Shown here: positions 18,350-26,943 of the stretch, piece after piece
Layout of the letters: each line of letters begins with the position of its first letter
How positions within the stretch are numbered: the stretch's first letter is position 1
Source: Pantoea vagans
GTDB lineage: Bacteria; Pseudomonadota; Gammaproteobacteria; Enterobacterales; Enterobacteriaceae
Direction: 5' to 3'
Assembly: GCF_001506165.1 (NCBI RefSeq)
Contig: NZ_CP011427.1
Coordinates: 496,001-560,000, forward strand
DNA length: 64,000 nucleotides
Position numbers and translations under genes: made by a program
Notes under the pieces: model-generated
What the model was told of the DNA's origin: nothing
The model's input: the letters and a program-made list of their open reading frames with translations, nothing else
Database searches by the model: none

Positions 18350-19312
18350 ATGACCCTGTTAAACGACCTCGATTTGCGCCAGCTGGAAGCCTTCTCGGCG
18401 GTGATCTCTGCGGGTAGTGTTACGGCAGCCGCCAAAGCGCTAAACCGCTCGCAGCCTGCGGTCTCCCGCTTGATCCAGGAACTGGAGCAGTCGCTGGGTT
18501 ATCCGCTGTTTATCCGCAACGGCCCACGCATCCATCCATCCGAAGAGGCGCTGCAACTGCATCAGTATGTGCAAAAAGCCTTGCTGTCGTTACAGCAGAT
18601 CCGCTTGCGCGCGCAGGAGATCGCGCATCAGCAGCATCGTCCACTCAGCATTGCTGCTACACCCGCATTGGCTGCCGGTTTACTGCCGCAGGCGTTGGCG
18701 GCGCTGAATTTGCCGAACAAAGTACAAATTCTCAGTGAATCCGCAGAAAAAACCGCCCACGCGGTAATCACCGCAGAGGCCGATATTGGGCTGTGCAGCT
18801 TACCGCTGGAGCATCATGCGGTAGAGTTACACTGGATTGGGCAGTCGCAGTGCGTGATTGCGCTACCGGAAGAGGATGAACTGGCGGCGCAGGCAACGTT
18901 ATCCCTCAGCCAGCTGGCAGGTCGCCGTTTGATCGCCCCCTGGAGCCCGCAACGTCTGCGTGGACGCTATGAAAAAGCGCTGAAGAAGGTGAAAGCACCG
19001 CTGTTGGAAACCATCGAAACCAACTCTTCGGCGAATATTCTTGGCTGCGTGCGCGCGGGATTGGGCGTGGCGATCCTTGAACCGGTAACGGGTTGGGGCA
19101 TGCCGCTGTCAGGCGTGGCGATCCGTCCGATTGAGGAAGACATTCCCTACTTCTTTGGCGTGATTACGCCGCAGGGGCGTCAGATTTCCAGTGCCGCACT
19201 GGCGCTGGTGGAGGCGCTGGCAGAGGCTGCGACCCAGCTTCTGCCGGGCTTTGAACGTCTGCCCGCCAGCGAACATCCGCTCATTATGCGGGTGATTAAC
19301 CAGAACGGATAA
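18350..19312 (+). CDS. LysR-family transcriptional regulator
   Basis: A 320-residue LysR regulator with the HTH in LEAFSAVISAGSVTAAAKALNRSQPAVSRLIQELE and an effector domain ending near residue 300. It lies upstream of, and on the same strand as, the flavin monooxygenase/ABC transporter operon, separated by 334 bases that include a copy of the palindromic repeat. Control of that operon is plausible but rests on adjacency only. Confidence 0.85.
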   Translation: MTLLNDLDLRQLEAFSAVISAGSVTAAAKALNRSQPAVSRLIQELEQSLGYPLFIRNGPRIHPSEEALQLHQYVQKALLSLQQIRLRAQEIAHQQHRPLSIAATPALAAGLLPQALAALNLPNKVQILSESAEKTAHAVITAEADIGLCSLPLEHHAVELHWIGQSQCVIALPEEDELAAQATLSLSQLAGRRLIAPWSPQRLRGRYEKALKKVKAPLLETIETNSSANILGCVRAGLGVAILEPVTGWGMPLSGVAIRPIEEDIPYFFGVITPQGRQISSAALALVEALAEAATQLLPGFERLPASEHPLIMRVINQNG

Positions 19313-19316
19313 CCGC

Positions 19317-19381
19317 GGTCACCATAAATGGTGACCCTACAGCCTTCGCGGTCCTTCGTAGGGTGCGCATTTATGCGCACC
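19317..19381. repeat. Palindromic intergenic repeat, copy 2 (paired hairpins)
   Basis: Hairpin A at 19317-19336 has arms GGTCACCAT/ATGGTGACC, a compensated variant in which both arms changed together, so the pairing is kept. Hairpin B at 19362-19381 is the standard form. CCCTAC and GTAGGG flank the 25-base spacer. It begins 4 bases after the LysR stop. Confidence 0.87.
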
Positions 19382-19646
19382 GTCTCGCACAATCCCTTTA
19401 TTTTCAACGCTTATAACTTTTCCGGCATAAGATATAAGAAATCCATTGGTCAAATCCTGAGCGCACTTCTTGACTCCGATTTAGGGCAAGAGGATTATGC
19501 GAAAACTTAGTTCTTATTATGCGTATTGATGATTGTTAGCTATCCATTATGTGATTTAAAGATAATTAAAAGGGTCGCTTCATCAACGCATTTTAACCGT
19601 TTTCGCTCGCTCTCATGGCGATCGCTGACACCAGGGAAATCTCTCT
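19382..19646. promoter_or_regulatory. Non-coding promoter region of the monooxygenase/transporter operon
   Basis: AT-rich 265 bases between repeat copy 2 and the monooxygenase start. I see no gene in it. It should hold the promoter and any LysR site of the seven-gene operon, but no motif is clear enough to name. Confidence 0.4.
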
Positions 19647-21101
19647 ATGACTTATGCCGCTAAAGGTCTTGCCGCGCTGGAAGCTCAGCTACAACAGGAT
19701 CTGGAGTTTCTGGAACTGCCTGCCAAATCCTGGGTACCGGAACGCACCTATCTGAGTGCACCGGTGCGCGACGTGGTGGTGATTGGCGCAGGCATGTGCG
19801 GGCTGGCGGCACTGGCCAAATTACAATTCACCGGCATCAGTAATGTGGTGGCGTATGACGCCGCACCCGCTGGACTGGAAGGTCCGTGGATCACCTTTGC
19901 GCGTATGGAAACCCTGCGCTCACCGAAAACCCTGCACGGTCCGGCACTCGGCTTGGCTCAACTGACCTTCCGCGCCTGGTTTACCGCGCAGTGGGGCAAA
20001 GAGGCATGGCAGGAGCTGGACAAAATCCCTAAAGCACAGTGGATGGATTACCTGATTTGGTATCGCAAGGTGCTGAATCTGCCGGTGCATAACAACGTGC
20101 GCGTGAGCAATATCGCGCAGGACGGGGATTTGATTGCGCTGGATCTGGACGGTGCCGAAACCGGCCGGGTTTACACGCGTCGTTTGGTGCTGGCCACGGG
20201 ACGTTCTGGTCTCGGCGGCTTTGCCGTTCCGGATTTCCTGCAAGGCATCGATCGTCAATTCTGGGCGCACTCCGCGGATGACATCGATTTTGCTGCCTTG
20301 CAGGGGAAACGTATTGCGGTGATTGGCGCAGGTGCTTCATCGATGGACAACGCCGCCACGGCGCTGGAACAAGGCGCAGGCGCGGTGGATCTGCTGATTC
20401 GCCGCAAAGCGATGCCGCGCATCAACAAGATGACCGGTATTGGTAGCCAGGGCGTGGTGCACGGTATGCACCAGCTGCCGGATGCGTGGAAATGGAAGTT
20501 TGTCGATTACACCGCCGCCACGCAAACGCCGCCACCACGTTCCTCAACTTTGCGCGTATCGCGTCATGAAAATGCGCGTTTCTTCCTCGATTGCGGCATC
20601 AATGCTGTCAAACAGGAAGAGAATGGCCTGCTCATCGAAACTACCCAAGGTGCGCTGCACTACGACTATCTGATTGCCGCCACCGGTTTCACCAACGATT
20701 TCCACGGTCGCCCGGAATTTGCGGCTATCGCACCGCATATCCGCAGCTGGTCTGATGGTCGCTATCAGCCAGAAATGGGGAACGCGCGTCACAGCATGCT
20801 GGAAGCGCCCGACCTCGGCCCATCATTCGAATTTCGTGAACTGTCGCCAGGCACCTGCCCGATGCTGGCACACATCCACTGCTTTAACGATGCCGCGATG
20901 CTGACGCACGGCAAAGTCTCCGGCGATATTCCGGCGGTGAGCGCCGGTGCCGATCGTCTGGTGCGCGGGATTACTGCCTCACTGTTTGCCGAAGACGTGG
21001 AGCAGCACTACGCCAACTTACAAGCTTTTGACACCCCTGAACTGCAGGGCGATGAATGGGTGGACTCAACCCCCTTACTCAAACAGGAGAACGCGTTGTG
21101 A
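19647..21101 (+). CDS. FAD/NAD(P)H-dependent flavin monooxygenase-like protein
   Basis: A 484-residue flavoprotein of the flavin-containing or N-hydroxylating monooxygenase kind. It has an FAD motif VVVIGAGMCGLAAL (about 43-56), an NADPH motif IAVIGAGASSMDNAA (about 223-237), and the ATGRSG and ATGF segments. Such enzymes use a C4a-hydroperoxyflavin to oxygenate N- or S-containing compounds. It is the first gene of an operon with two AhpD/CMD-type proteins and an amino-acid-type ABC importer, so oxidation of an imported amino-acid-like or amine/sulfur compound is likely. The substrate is unknown. Confidence 0.8.
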   Translation: MTYAAKGLAALEAQLQQDLEFLELPAKSWVPERTYLSAPVRDVVVIGAGMCGLAALAKLQFTGISNVVAYDAAPAGLEGPWITFARMETLRSPKTLHGPALGLAQLTFRAWFTAQWGKEAWQELDKIPKAQWMDYLIWYRKVLNLPVHNNVRVSNIAQDGDLIALDLDGAETGRVYTRRLVLATGRSGLGGFAVPDFLQGIDRQFWAHSADDIDFAALQGKRIAVIGAGASSMDNAATALEQGAGAVDLLIRRKAMPRINKMTGIGSQGVVHGMHQLPDAWKWKFVDYTAATQTPPPRSSTLRVSRHENARFFLDCGINAVKQEENGLLIETTQGALHYDYLIAATGFTNDFHGRPEFAAIAPHIRSWSDGRYQPEMGNARHSMLEAPDLGPSFEFRELSPGTCPMLAHIHCFNDAAMLTHGKVSGDIPAVSAGADRLVRGITASLFAEDVEQHYANLQAFDTPELQGDEWVDSTPLLKQENAL

Positions 21102-21580
21102 GCGACGCTATTGATCAAGCAGCCGGATTAACACCAGAAGATGCGTTGTATCAAACGCGCCGCCTGCGCCCCGAATTTGTTGTGGGTGCGGAAGCGTGCC
21201 GTGTATCAGTACTTACGCCGGAAGACGATCAGGGTCTGCCTGCGGATCTGCGTCTGGCGCTGGCGCAGCGTATGGCGGTGCTGAATTACGATGCGCCGCT
21301 GCAACGCGATTATCAGGCACAGCTGGCGGCGTTAAACCCGTCTGAAGCTCTGCTGGCGCTGGCCTCGGGTTGCGCCGTAGCGGAAGAGCCGCTGGCGACC
21401 ATTGCACGTCATGCCGACATGGTGACGCAGCAGCCAATTCAGGCCACCGAGCAGCATATCCGCCTGCTGGAACAGGCCGGTTTGAGCAATCCGCAAATCG
21501 TCGCGCTCTCTGAACTGATTGCCTTTGTTAACTTCCAGACGCGCGTTGCGGCTGGCTTACGTCTGCTGAGGTCTGCATGA
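21098..21580 (+). CDS. Carboxymuconolactone decarboxylase (CMD)-domain protein
   Basis: A 160-residue protein from the GTG at 21098, which has AGGAGA seven bases upstream and overlaps the stop of the monooxygenase gene; a longer frame from 21056 lacks a site. It resembles the CMD-domain family once named after Avi_7170, which lies next to an AhpD-like protein and a flavin monooxygenase in other bacteria (from memory). No CxxC is present, so it is probably the non-catalytic or partner half of the pair. Its stop overlaps the next ATG (ATGA). Confidence 0.72.
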   Translation: MSDAIDQAAGLTPEDALYQTRRLRPEFVVGAEACRVSVLTPEDDQGLPADLRLALAQRMAVLNYDAPLQRDYQAQLAALNPSEALLALASGCAVAEEPLATIARHADMVTQQPIQATEQHIRLLEQAGLSNPQIVALSELIAFVNFQTRVAAGLRLLRSA

Positions 21581-22143
21581 TTCCGTCGGTTAATCTCAAG
21601 CCTTTGCACTGGCATCCTTACATTCAGCCCGTGGACGTCGAACAAGCGACGCCGGCCCAGCTGGATGCGATGAAGGTGACGCCATCCAACAAGAAGATCT
21701 CCGAGTACGTGCGCACGCTGGTGCACGATCCGGAGAGCTACACCGCACGTACCGGGTTGTTCAACGCGATTATGTATGTCGAAGGCGGTCTCGATCGTGC
21801 CGATCGTGAACTGGGCGCGTTGGGGGCATCGATCGTGAACGGCTGCCGCTACTGCGCCGTGGTACATGCGCGCCGCCATGCGCAGCTGGCCGACAGTGAC
21901 GCGGTGGTCAGTGCCATCTATTTTGATAGAGCGGATGTGTTAGGTGAACGTGATGCGGCGATCTACCACTTTGCTCGTCGTTTATCGGTCACGCCATCAG
22001 AAGCCACGCCGGAAGATGTAGCGGCACTGCGCGCGGTCGGTATGAACGATCAGGAGATTATCGATCTGATCCACGCCATTGCCATTTTCGGCTGGGCCAA
22101 CCGTCTGATGCATGTGCTCGGCCATGCTGACCTGAACAAATAA
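21577..22143 (+). CDS. Alkylhydroperoxidase-domain protein (AhpD-like, CxxC)
   Basis: A 188-residue AhpD-like protein with the peroxidatic motif NGCRYCAVVHARRH (Cys90, Cys93, His97). Members reduce hydroperoxides or act on oxidised intermediates through a CxxC thiol pair. It follows the CMD protein by an ATGA overlap, so the two are probably made in equal amounts and may form a complex. It resembles the family named after Avi_7169 (from memory). The role may be protection from peroxide leaked by the monooxygenase, or a step in the pathway. Confidence 0.78.
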   Translation: MIPSVNLKPLHWHPYIQPVDVEQATPAQLDAMKVTPSNKKISEYVRTLVHDPESYTARTGLFNAIMYVEGGLDRADRELGALGASIVNGCRYCAVVHARRHAQLADSDAVVSAIYFDRADVLGERDAAIYHFARRLSVTPSEATPEDVAALRAVGMNDQEIIDLIHAIAIFGWANRLMHVLGHADLNK

Positions 22144-22155
22144 GGGCTGCACCAG

Positions 22156-22893
22156 ATGTTAGAACTCAACAATATTACGCTCTCTTATGGCAGCAACCCG
22201 ATCCTGAAAGGTGTCGATCTGTCGGTTAAACGCGGCGATGTAGTGTCGATCATCGGGCCAAGTGGCACCGGCAAAACCACGTTGCTGCGCTGCATTAACT
22301 ACTTGGCCAAGCCCTCTGCGGGCACTATCCAACTGGATCAGATCCGTATGGATTACCAGTCGCCAGATAAAGCGGCGATCCAGGCGATCCGTTTGCGCAC
22401 CGCCATGGTGTTTCAGCAATTCAACGTGTTCAAAAACATGACGGTGCTGGAAAACGTGATGGATCCACTGATCGTGATCCAGCGTAAAACCAAACAGCAA
22501 GCGCGCGATATTGCCGTGCAGGAGCTGGAGCGTGTGGGCTTGGGTGCCAAGCTCGATCACTATCCGTCGCAGCTGTCTGGCGGCCAGTTACAGCGTACCG
22601 GTATCGCGCGTGCCCTGGCGGTACGTCCAGATGTGATGCTGTTTGATGAACCGACCTCATCGCTCGATCCTGAGCTGGTGGGGGAAGTGCTGAAAGTGAT
22701 TAAAGATGTGGCGTCTTCTGGCATTACCTCGCTGCTGGTAACGCACGAGATGCAGTTCGCAAAAAGCATCTCGAATCGCATTGTGTTTATGGATCAAGGT
22801 GTGGTGGCCGCGCAGGGCAGTCCGGCAGAGATGTTTGATAACCCAACCCTGCCGCGCCTTGCACAGTTCCTCAGTAGTGAACGAGCATTCTAA
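22156..22893 (+). CDS. Polar amino acid ABC transporter, ATP-binding protein
   Basis: A 245-residue ATPase of the GlnQ/HisP class: Walker A GPSGTGKTT, Q-loop VFQQFNVFKNMTVLENV, signature LSGGQLQR, Walker B VMLFDEPTSSLDPE, and switch histidine VTHEM. It begins 12 bases after the AhpD-like gene. Together with the binding protein and two permeases downstream it makes a complete importer. Confidence 0.93.
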   Translation: MLELNNITLSYGSNPILKGVDLSVKRGDVVSIIGPSGTGKTTLLRCINYLAKPSAGTIQLDQIRMDYQSPDKAAIQAIRLRTAMVFQQFNVFKNMTVLENVMDPLIVIQRKTKQQARDIAVQELERVGLGAKLDHYPSQLSGGQLQRTGIARALAVRPDVMLFDEPTSSLDPELVGEVLKVIKDVASSGITSLLVTHEMQFAKSISNRIVFMDQGVVAAQGSPAEMFDNPTLPRLAQFLSSERAF

Positions 22894-22913
22894 TAATTAA
22901 AGGAATCAAAGAC

Positions 22914-23729
22914 ATGCCTGCAATCAAAACCACATTACGTCGCCTGGCCGCGCCTGGCATCATCGCGTTAGCCCTGATCAGCGGTAACAGCTTCGCTGAC
23001 GCGGTCCGTACCATTAAAATTGCTACCGCAGCCGAATCCAAACCGCTGTCATGGGGCGCGATTGGTCACGAGCCGCAAGGCTATGAGCCGGACGTGCTGA
23101 AAGCTATCAACGCTAAACTGCCGCAGTACAAATTTGTCATGGAAGGCGCGGCAGACATCGCGCAGGAAACCGGCCTCGTGACCGGCAAGTACGACATGGC
23201 GACCGGCGGTTACTACAAGGCGCCTGCACGCAGCAAACAGTTCCTGATCCCCGATGCACCGATCGGTGCCAGCCTGATGAAGATCTACAGCCGCAGCGAT
23301 AGCAATATCAACGGTATGAAAGATCTGGTCGGCAAGAATATCGTGCCAGTGACCGCAGGCGGTGGCGTGTATAAGTTCGTCACCCAGTGGCAGCAGGATA
23401 ACCCGAATGACAAAATCACCATCAAAGCTTCCAGTGCTGGCGTGCCTTACCCGGATCGTCTGAAAGAAGTACAGAACGGTAAATACGATGCGCTGATCTT
23501 GCCTTCAAACCTCGGTGAACAGACGGTGATCGACAACCAGAAGCTGGCGATCAAAGCCAGTGAGCCAGTGGTGATCAACAACACTTATGTGCTGATCCAC
23601 CGTTCTGCTGAAAACCAGGCGCTGAACGATGATGTGAACAAAGCGCTGAAAGAACTGAAAGATGACGGCACGCTGGATAAGCTGGCGCAGAAGTGGTTCG
23701 GCGAAGAAGTGACGAAGTACATGAAGTAA
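22914..23729 (+). CDS. Amino-acid-type ABC transporter substrate-binding protein (family 3)
   Basis: A 271-residue periplasmic binding protein with signal peptide ending NSFA. The mature part begins DAVRTIKIATAAESKPLSWG and shows the family-3 features QGYEPDVLKAI and a run of two lobes ending LDKLAQKWFGEE. Binding of a polar amino acid or related compound is the family expectation. The usual ligand arginine is not obvious, so the ligand is unknown. AAAGGAAT lies before the ATG. Confidence 0.88.
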   Translation: MPAIKTTLRRLAAPGIIALALISGNSFADAVRTIKIATAAESKPLSWGAIGHEPQGYEPDVLKAINAKLPQYKFVMEGAADIAQETGLVTGKYDMATGGYYKAPARSKQFLIPDAPIGASLMKIYSRSDSNINGMKDLVGKNIVPVTAGGGVYKFVTQWQQDNPNDKITIKASSAGVPYPDRLKEVQNGKYDALILPSNLGEQTVIDNQKLAIKASEPVVINNTYVLIHRSAENQALNDDVNKALKELKDDGTLDKLAQKWFGEEVTKYMK

Positions 23730-23738
23730 CAGATTCAC

Positions 23739-23763
23739 TGCGCCCGGTCTTAATCCGGGCGCA
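23739..23763 (+). terminator. Intra-operon hairpin after the binding-protein gene
   Basis: A perfect 9-bp stem TGCGCCCGG/CCGGGCGCA with a 7-base loop lies between the binding-protein and permease genes. The nearest T tract is 8 bases beyond, so it is more likely an mRNA stabiliser or partial attenuator. It would explain more binding protein than permease. Confidence 0.6.
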
Positions 23764-23793
23764 TGCTGTCCTTTTTAGCAGGAGTGTTTCACC

Positions 23794-24498
23794 GTGAATC
23801 TATCCTCCATGATTCCTGAACTGCTGTCGGCGCTGCCTTTGACGCTCGGCATCATGTTTGTCGCGATGATTGCCGGGTTCTTTCTGGCGCTGATCGCCAC
23901 GGTTTTTCGCGTGCGCCGCATCCCGGTGATCAGCCAACTGGCCGATCTCTATGTTTCCTACGCGCGCAGCGTACCGGTGGTATTACAGCTGTTTGTCGCC
24001 TTTTACGGCATGCCGCTGATCACCGATAACTTTGGTTTTGGTGACTTCTTTACCGCCAACGTGGCGGCGATGATCGGCCTGAGCCTGTATCACGGCGGCT
24101 ATCTGTCGGAAGTGATGCGCCCGGCGTACCTCGCCGTGGAACGGGGTCAGCACGATGCCACCGACAGCCTCGGTTACAGCTTCCGCCAGAAAATGCTGCG
24201 TGTGATTGGGCCACAAGCGGTGCACTTCGCACTGCCTGGTTACGGCAATGCGATTATCTATCTGATTCATAACGTGGCGCTGGTGATGTACATCGGGGCG
24301 GCGGATGTGATGGCGACCGCGCACTTAATTATGGAACGCGATTACAACCAGTATCAGTTCGGCACCTATCTGGTGTTGGCGGTGCTCTATTCACTGCTGT
24401 GCGGTGTGGCCTGGTTGATCATTCGTTTCTTCGAACAACGTCATGCGAAGTACAGCTCGAAGTCTGCGGCGCGCGTGAAGTTCACCACCAGCGTCTGA
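23794..24498 (+). CDS. Amino-acid-type ABC transporter permease 1 (HisM/GlnP type)
   Basis: A 234-residue inner-membrane permease of the HisMQ type with five predicted helices and the cytoplasmic EAA-like loop in YLAVERGQHDATDSLGYSFRQKMLRVIGPQA. The start is GTG with AGGAG nine bases upstream. It pairs with the next gene to form a heterodimeric channel. Confidence 0.88.
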   Translation: MNLSSMIPELLSALPLTLGIMFVAMIAGFFLALIATVFRVRRIPVISQLADLYVSYARSVPVVLQLFVAFYGMPLITDNFGFGDFFTANVAAMIGLSLYHGGYLSEVMRPAYLAVERGQHDATDSLGYSFRQKMLRVIGPQAVHFALPGYGNAIIYLIHNVALVMYIGAADVMATAHLIMERDYNQYQFGTYLVLAVLYSLLCGVAWLIIRFFEQRHAKYSSKSAARVKFTTSV

Positions 24499-24514
24499 GT
24501 AGGGGAGAAAAACC

Positions 24515-25207
24515 ATGTTTGATGCTGAGGTTTTGCTGCCGGACTTCTGGAGCATTCTCGATGCTGTGCCGGTGACGCTGCTGATGGCGGTGACGGTCTT
24601 TATCTGTTCGACGCTGCTCGGTGGTTTGTTCGCGTTTATTGAACATCGCCGTATTCCGGTGCTGCGTCAGTTAGTCATCACCTACAAAATCGCCTTCAAA
24701 GGCGTACCGATGGTGGTGGTGATTTTCCTCGCCTATTACGGCTTGCCACCGGCACTGCACTTTGTTGCCACGCTGTTTGGTGTTGAGGTCAATGCCCATT
24801 CGCTGCCGAACTGGGTGATCATCATTGTGGCGCTGAGTGCCTGCGTAGCGGCATTCCAGGCTGAAGTATGGAAAGGTGCGCTGAACTCGTTCGACAGTGG
24901 GCAATCCGATGCGGCCTTATCGCTGGGTTACAGCGGGGGTCAGCTGTTCCGCAGGGTGATGTTCCCACAGATTATCGTGGCGGCGATCCCTGATTTGGCG
25001 AATGCTTTTATGGTGATCATGAAGGCACTGTCGCTGGCGTTTGCCATCGAAGTGGTGGATATCTTTGCTCAGGCGCAGCTCACTGCGGCACTGAACTTCT
25101 ACTACCTTGAAGCCTTCCTGATCGCGGTGGTGTTCTACATGGTGATTGCCTATGTGGTCACCAAGATCGCCGATAAGATCGAGGCAGCACTGCGCGTGCG
25201 CACCTGA
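24515..25207 (+). CDS. Amino-acid-type ABC transporter permease 2
   Basis: A 230-residue permease of the same family as the previous gene, with the loop EVWKGALNSFDSGQSDAALSLGYSGGQLFRRVMFPQI contacting the ATPase. GGGGAG precedes the ATG. It is the last gene of the operon and is followed 20-50 bases later by a strong terminator. Confidence 0.88.
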   Translation: MFDAEVLLPDFWSILDAVPVTLLMAVTVFICSTLLGGLFAFIEHRRIPVLRQLVITYKIAFKGVPMVVVIFLAYYGLPPALHFVATLFGVEVNAHSLPNWVIIIVALSACVAAFQAEVWKGALNSFDSGQSDAALSLGYSGGQLFRRVMFPQIIVAAIPDLANAFMVIMKALSLAFAIEVVDIFAQAQLTAALNFYYLEAFLIAVVFYMVIAYVVTKIADKIEAALRVRT

Positions 25208-25226
25208 GGTTCATGATATTGATGCG

Positions 25227-25260
25227 AAAACGGCAGCCCAATGTGGCTGCCGTTTTTTTT
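25227..25260 (+). terminator. Intrinsic terminator of the monooxygenase/transporter operon
   Basis: The 8-bp GC stem CGGCAGCC/GGCTGCCG (25231-25238 and 25245-25252) has a 6-base loop, is flanked by AAAA on its left side and runs into eight T. This is a canonical rho-independent terminator and separates the operon from the hxlR unit. Confidence 0.92.
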
Positions 25261-25280
25261 GGATAATGAACACTCCTTGC

Positions 25281-25311
25281 TTTCATTTTGCAAGTTACTT
25301 GCAAAATGAAA
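25281..25311. promoter_or_regulatory. Perfect inverted repeat, probable HxlR operator
   Basis: TTTCATTTTGCAAGT at 25281-25295 is perfectly repeated in inverse at 25297-25311 around one central base. It stands alone between the upstream terminator and the hxlR start, 50 bases before that ATG, and is not followed by a T run. A dimeric winged-helix regulator such as the adjacent HxlR protein would be expected to bind such a site. Confidence 0.7.
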
Positions 25312-25360
25312 GTGACTTTGCGACAGTATTCCGCATCCAATCTCCTGCAGAATACCTCTC

Positions 25361-25906
25361 ATGAAAAACGAACCGCTTTACCATATGCCTTGCCCTATTG
25401 CCCGCAGCTTGGGTCGCGTCGGAGATGGCTGGAGCATGCTGATCATGCGCGACGCGCTGGCTGGCTTTACCCGCTTTGACGAGTTCCAGAAAAGCAGCGG
25501 CGTTGCGCCTAACATCCTGTCGCGTCGCCTGAAAGAACTGGTGGAAGATGGTTTGCTGCAGAAGGTGTGCTATAGCACCACGCCAGCGCGTTACGAATAT
25601 CATCTGACTCACGCCGGACGTGATTTGCGCGGCGTGATTCTGGCGCTGGCCGAGTGGGGCAGCACGCACTTTTCGCCGGAAGGGCGTCAGATGCAGCTGG
25701 TGGAAACCGCCACCCAGCGCCCGGTGAAACTGCAACTGGTCGATAGCGAGAATGGCCAGCCGCTGACGCTGGATAAATACCAAATGGTGCCGGGCCCGGC
25801 AGCGGTGCCAATGATGCACTATCGCCATGACTATCTGCAGAAAAAACGCGCTGGTGATACCACGCAGAAATTCACACCGCCTGCGCTGGCAGAGAAGCAA
25901 TCATGA
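25361..25906 (+). CDS. HxlR-family transcriptional regulator
   Basis: A 181-residue protein with the HxlR winged helix (MPCPIARSLGRVGDGWSMLIMRDAL to LKELVEDGLLQKV, about residues 7-70) and a C-terminal extension of about 80 residues. HxlR proteins often repress and respond to reactive or toxic small molecules. Its stop overlaps the next ATG (ATGA), so it is the first gene of an operon with the two efflux genes and fabF, and autoregulation through 25281-25311 is likely. Confidence 0.88.
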   Translation: MKNEPLYHMPCPIARSLGRVGDGWSMLIMRDALAGFTRFDEFQKSSGVAPNILSRRLKELVEDGLLQKVCYSTTPARYEYHLTHAGRDLRGVILALAEWGSTHFSPEGRQMQLVETATQRPVKLQLVDSENGQPLTLDKYQMVPGPAAVPMMHYRHDYLQKKRAGDTTQKFTPPALAEKQS

Positions 25907-26943
25907 CACTCACGCGCAAAAAATCGGCGCTGCTGTTAGCGCTGACGCTGGGTGGTATGGCACTGGCAGGCTATGGCTATTACTGGTGGCATACGGCGCG
26001 CTTTATGCCTTCGACTGACGATGCCTACGTTGGGGCAGATATCAGCGCGATCTCGGCGAAAGTCCCAGGTTATATTCACACCCTGGCGGTGCAAGACAAC
26101 GCCAGGGTGAAAAAGGGCGATCTGCTGGTACAACTGGATAACCGGGATTATCTGGCGGCGCTGGATCAGGCGGCGGGTGAAGTCGCCGCACAGCAAGCCG
26201 CGTTAAGTGATATCGCGGCGACGCGCCAGTTACAGCTCGCCACCATTGCCGGTACGCACGCTTCATTGTTGGCGGCACAGGCGGTGACGCAGAAAACCAC
26301 CTCGGATCAACGTCGTTACAGTGCGCTGGCAAGCAGTTCCGCGGTGTCGCAACAGATTCGCGACCATGCGCAAGCGGATTACCATCAGGCCATAGCCGAA
26401 GAGAGCAAAAGCCGCGCCGATACCCGCGTTGCCGAGCGCCAGTTGCAGGTATTAGACGCACGCGAGCAGCAGGCGAAGGCGGCGTTAGTGCAAGCCCAGG
26501 CGGGACTGGCGATGGCGAAGCTCAATCTTGAGTACACGGAAATCCGCGCCCCGTTTGATGGCGTGGTCGGCAATCGTCGCGCGTGGTCAGGCTCCTATGT
26601 CAGCAGCGGTACGCAACTGCTGTCGCTGGTGCCGGCACAGGGATTGTGGGTCGATGCCAATTTCAAAGAGAGCCAGCTGGCGGATATGCGCCCCGGACAG
26701 GCGGCCCGCATTGTGGCGGATGTCTTACCCGGCCGCACGTTCAACGGCCATGTCGGCAGTTTGTCACCGGCCACCGGCTCGCGCTTTAGCATTCTTCCGG
26801 CGGAAAACGCCACGGGCAATTTCACTAAGATCGTCCAGCGCGTGCCGGTGCGTATTGTATTGGATGGCGATGCGGCTCTGCTCGGCCTGCTGCGTCCGGG
26901 TTTATCCGTCACGGTGACGGTTGATGAGAGAAACATGCGATGA
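25903..26943 (+). CDS. emrA: HlyD/EmrA-type membrane fusion protein of an efflux pump
   Basis: A 346-residue periplasmic adaptor anchored by one N-terminal helix (about residues 9-28). The lipoyl half-motifs are visible at PSTDDAYVGADISAISAKVPGYI and EIRAPFDGVVGNR, with a coiled-coil hairpin of alanine/glutamine-rich helices between them (about 80-200) and a beta-barrel after. EmrA links an EmrB-type inner-membrane pump to an outer-membrane channel. The start overlaps hxlR and the stop overlaps emrB (ATGA). The symbol denotes the family, not proven orthology. Confidence 0.88.
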   Translation: MTLTRKKSALLLALTLGGMALAGYGYYWWHTARFMPSTDDAYVGADISAISAKVPGYIHTLAVQDNARVKKGDLLVQLDNRDYLAALDQAAGEVAAQQAALSDIAATRQLQLATIAGTHASLLAAQAVTQKTTSDQRRYSALASSSAVSQQIRDHAQADYHQAIAEESKSRADTRVAERQLQVLDAREQQAKAALVQAQAGLAMAKLNLEYTEIRAPFDGVVGNRRAWSGSYVSSGTQLLSLVPAQGLWVDANFKESQLADMRPGQAARIVADVLPGRTFNGHVGSLSPATGSRFSILPAENATGNFTKIVQRVPVRIVLDGDAALLGLLRPGLSVTVTVDERNMR

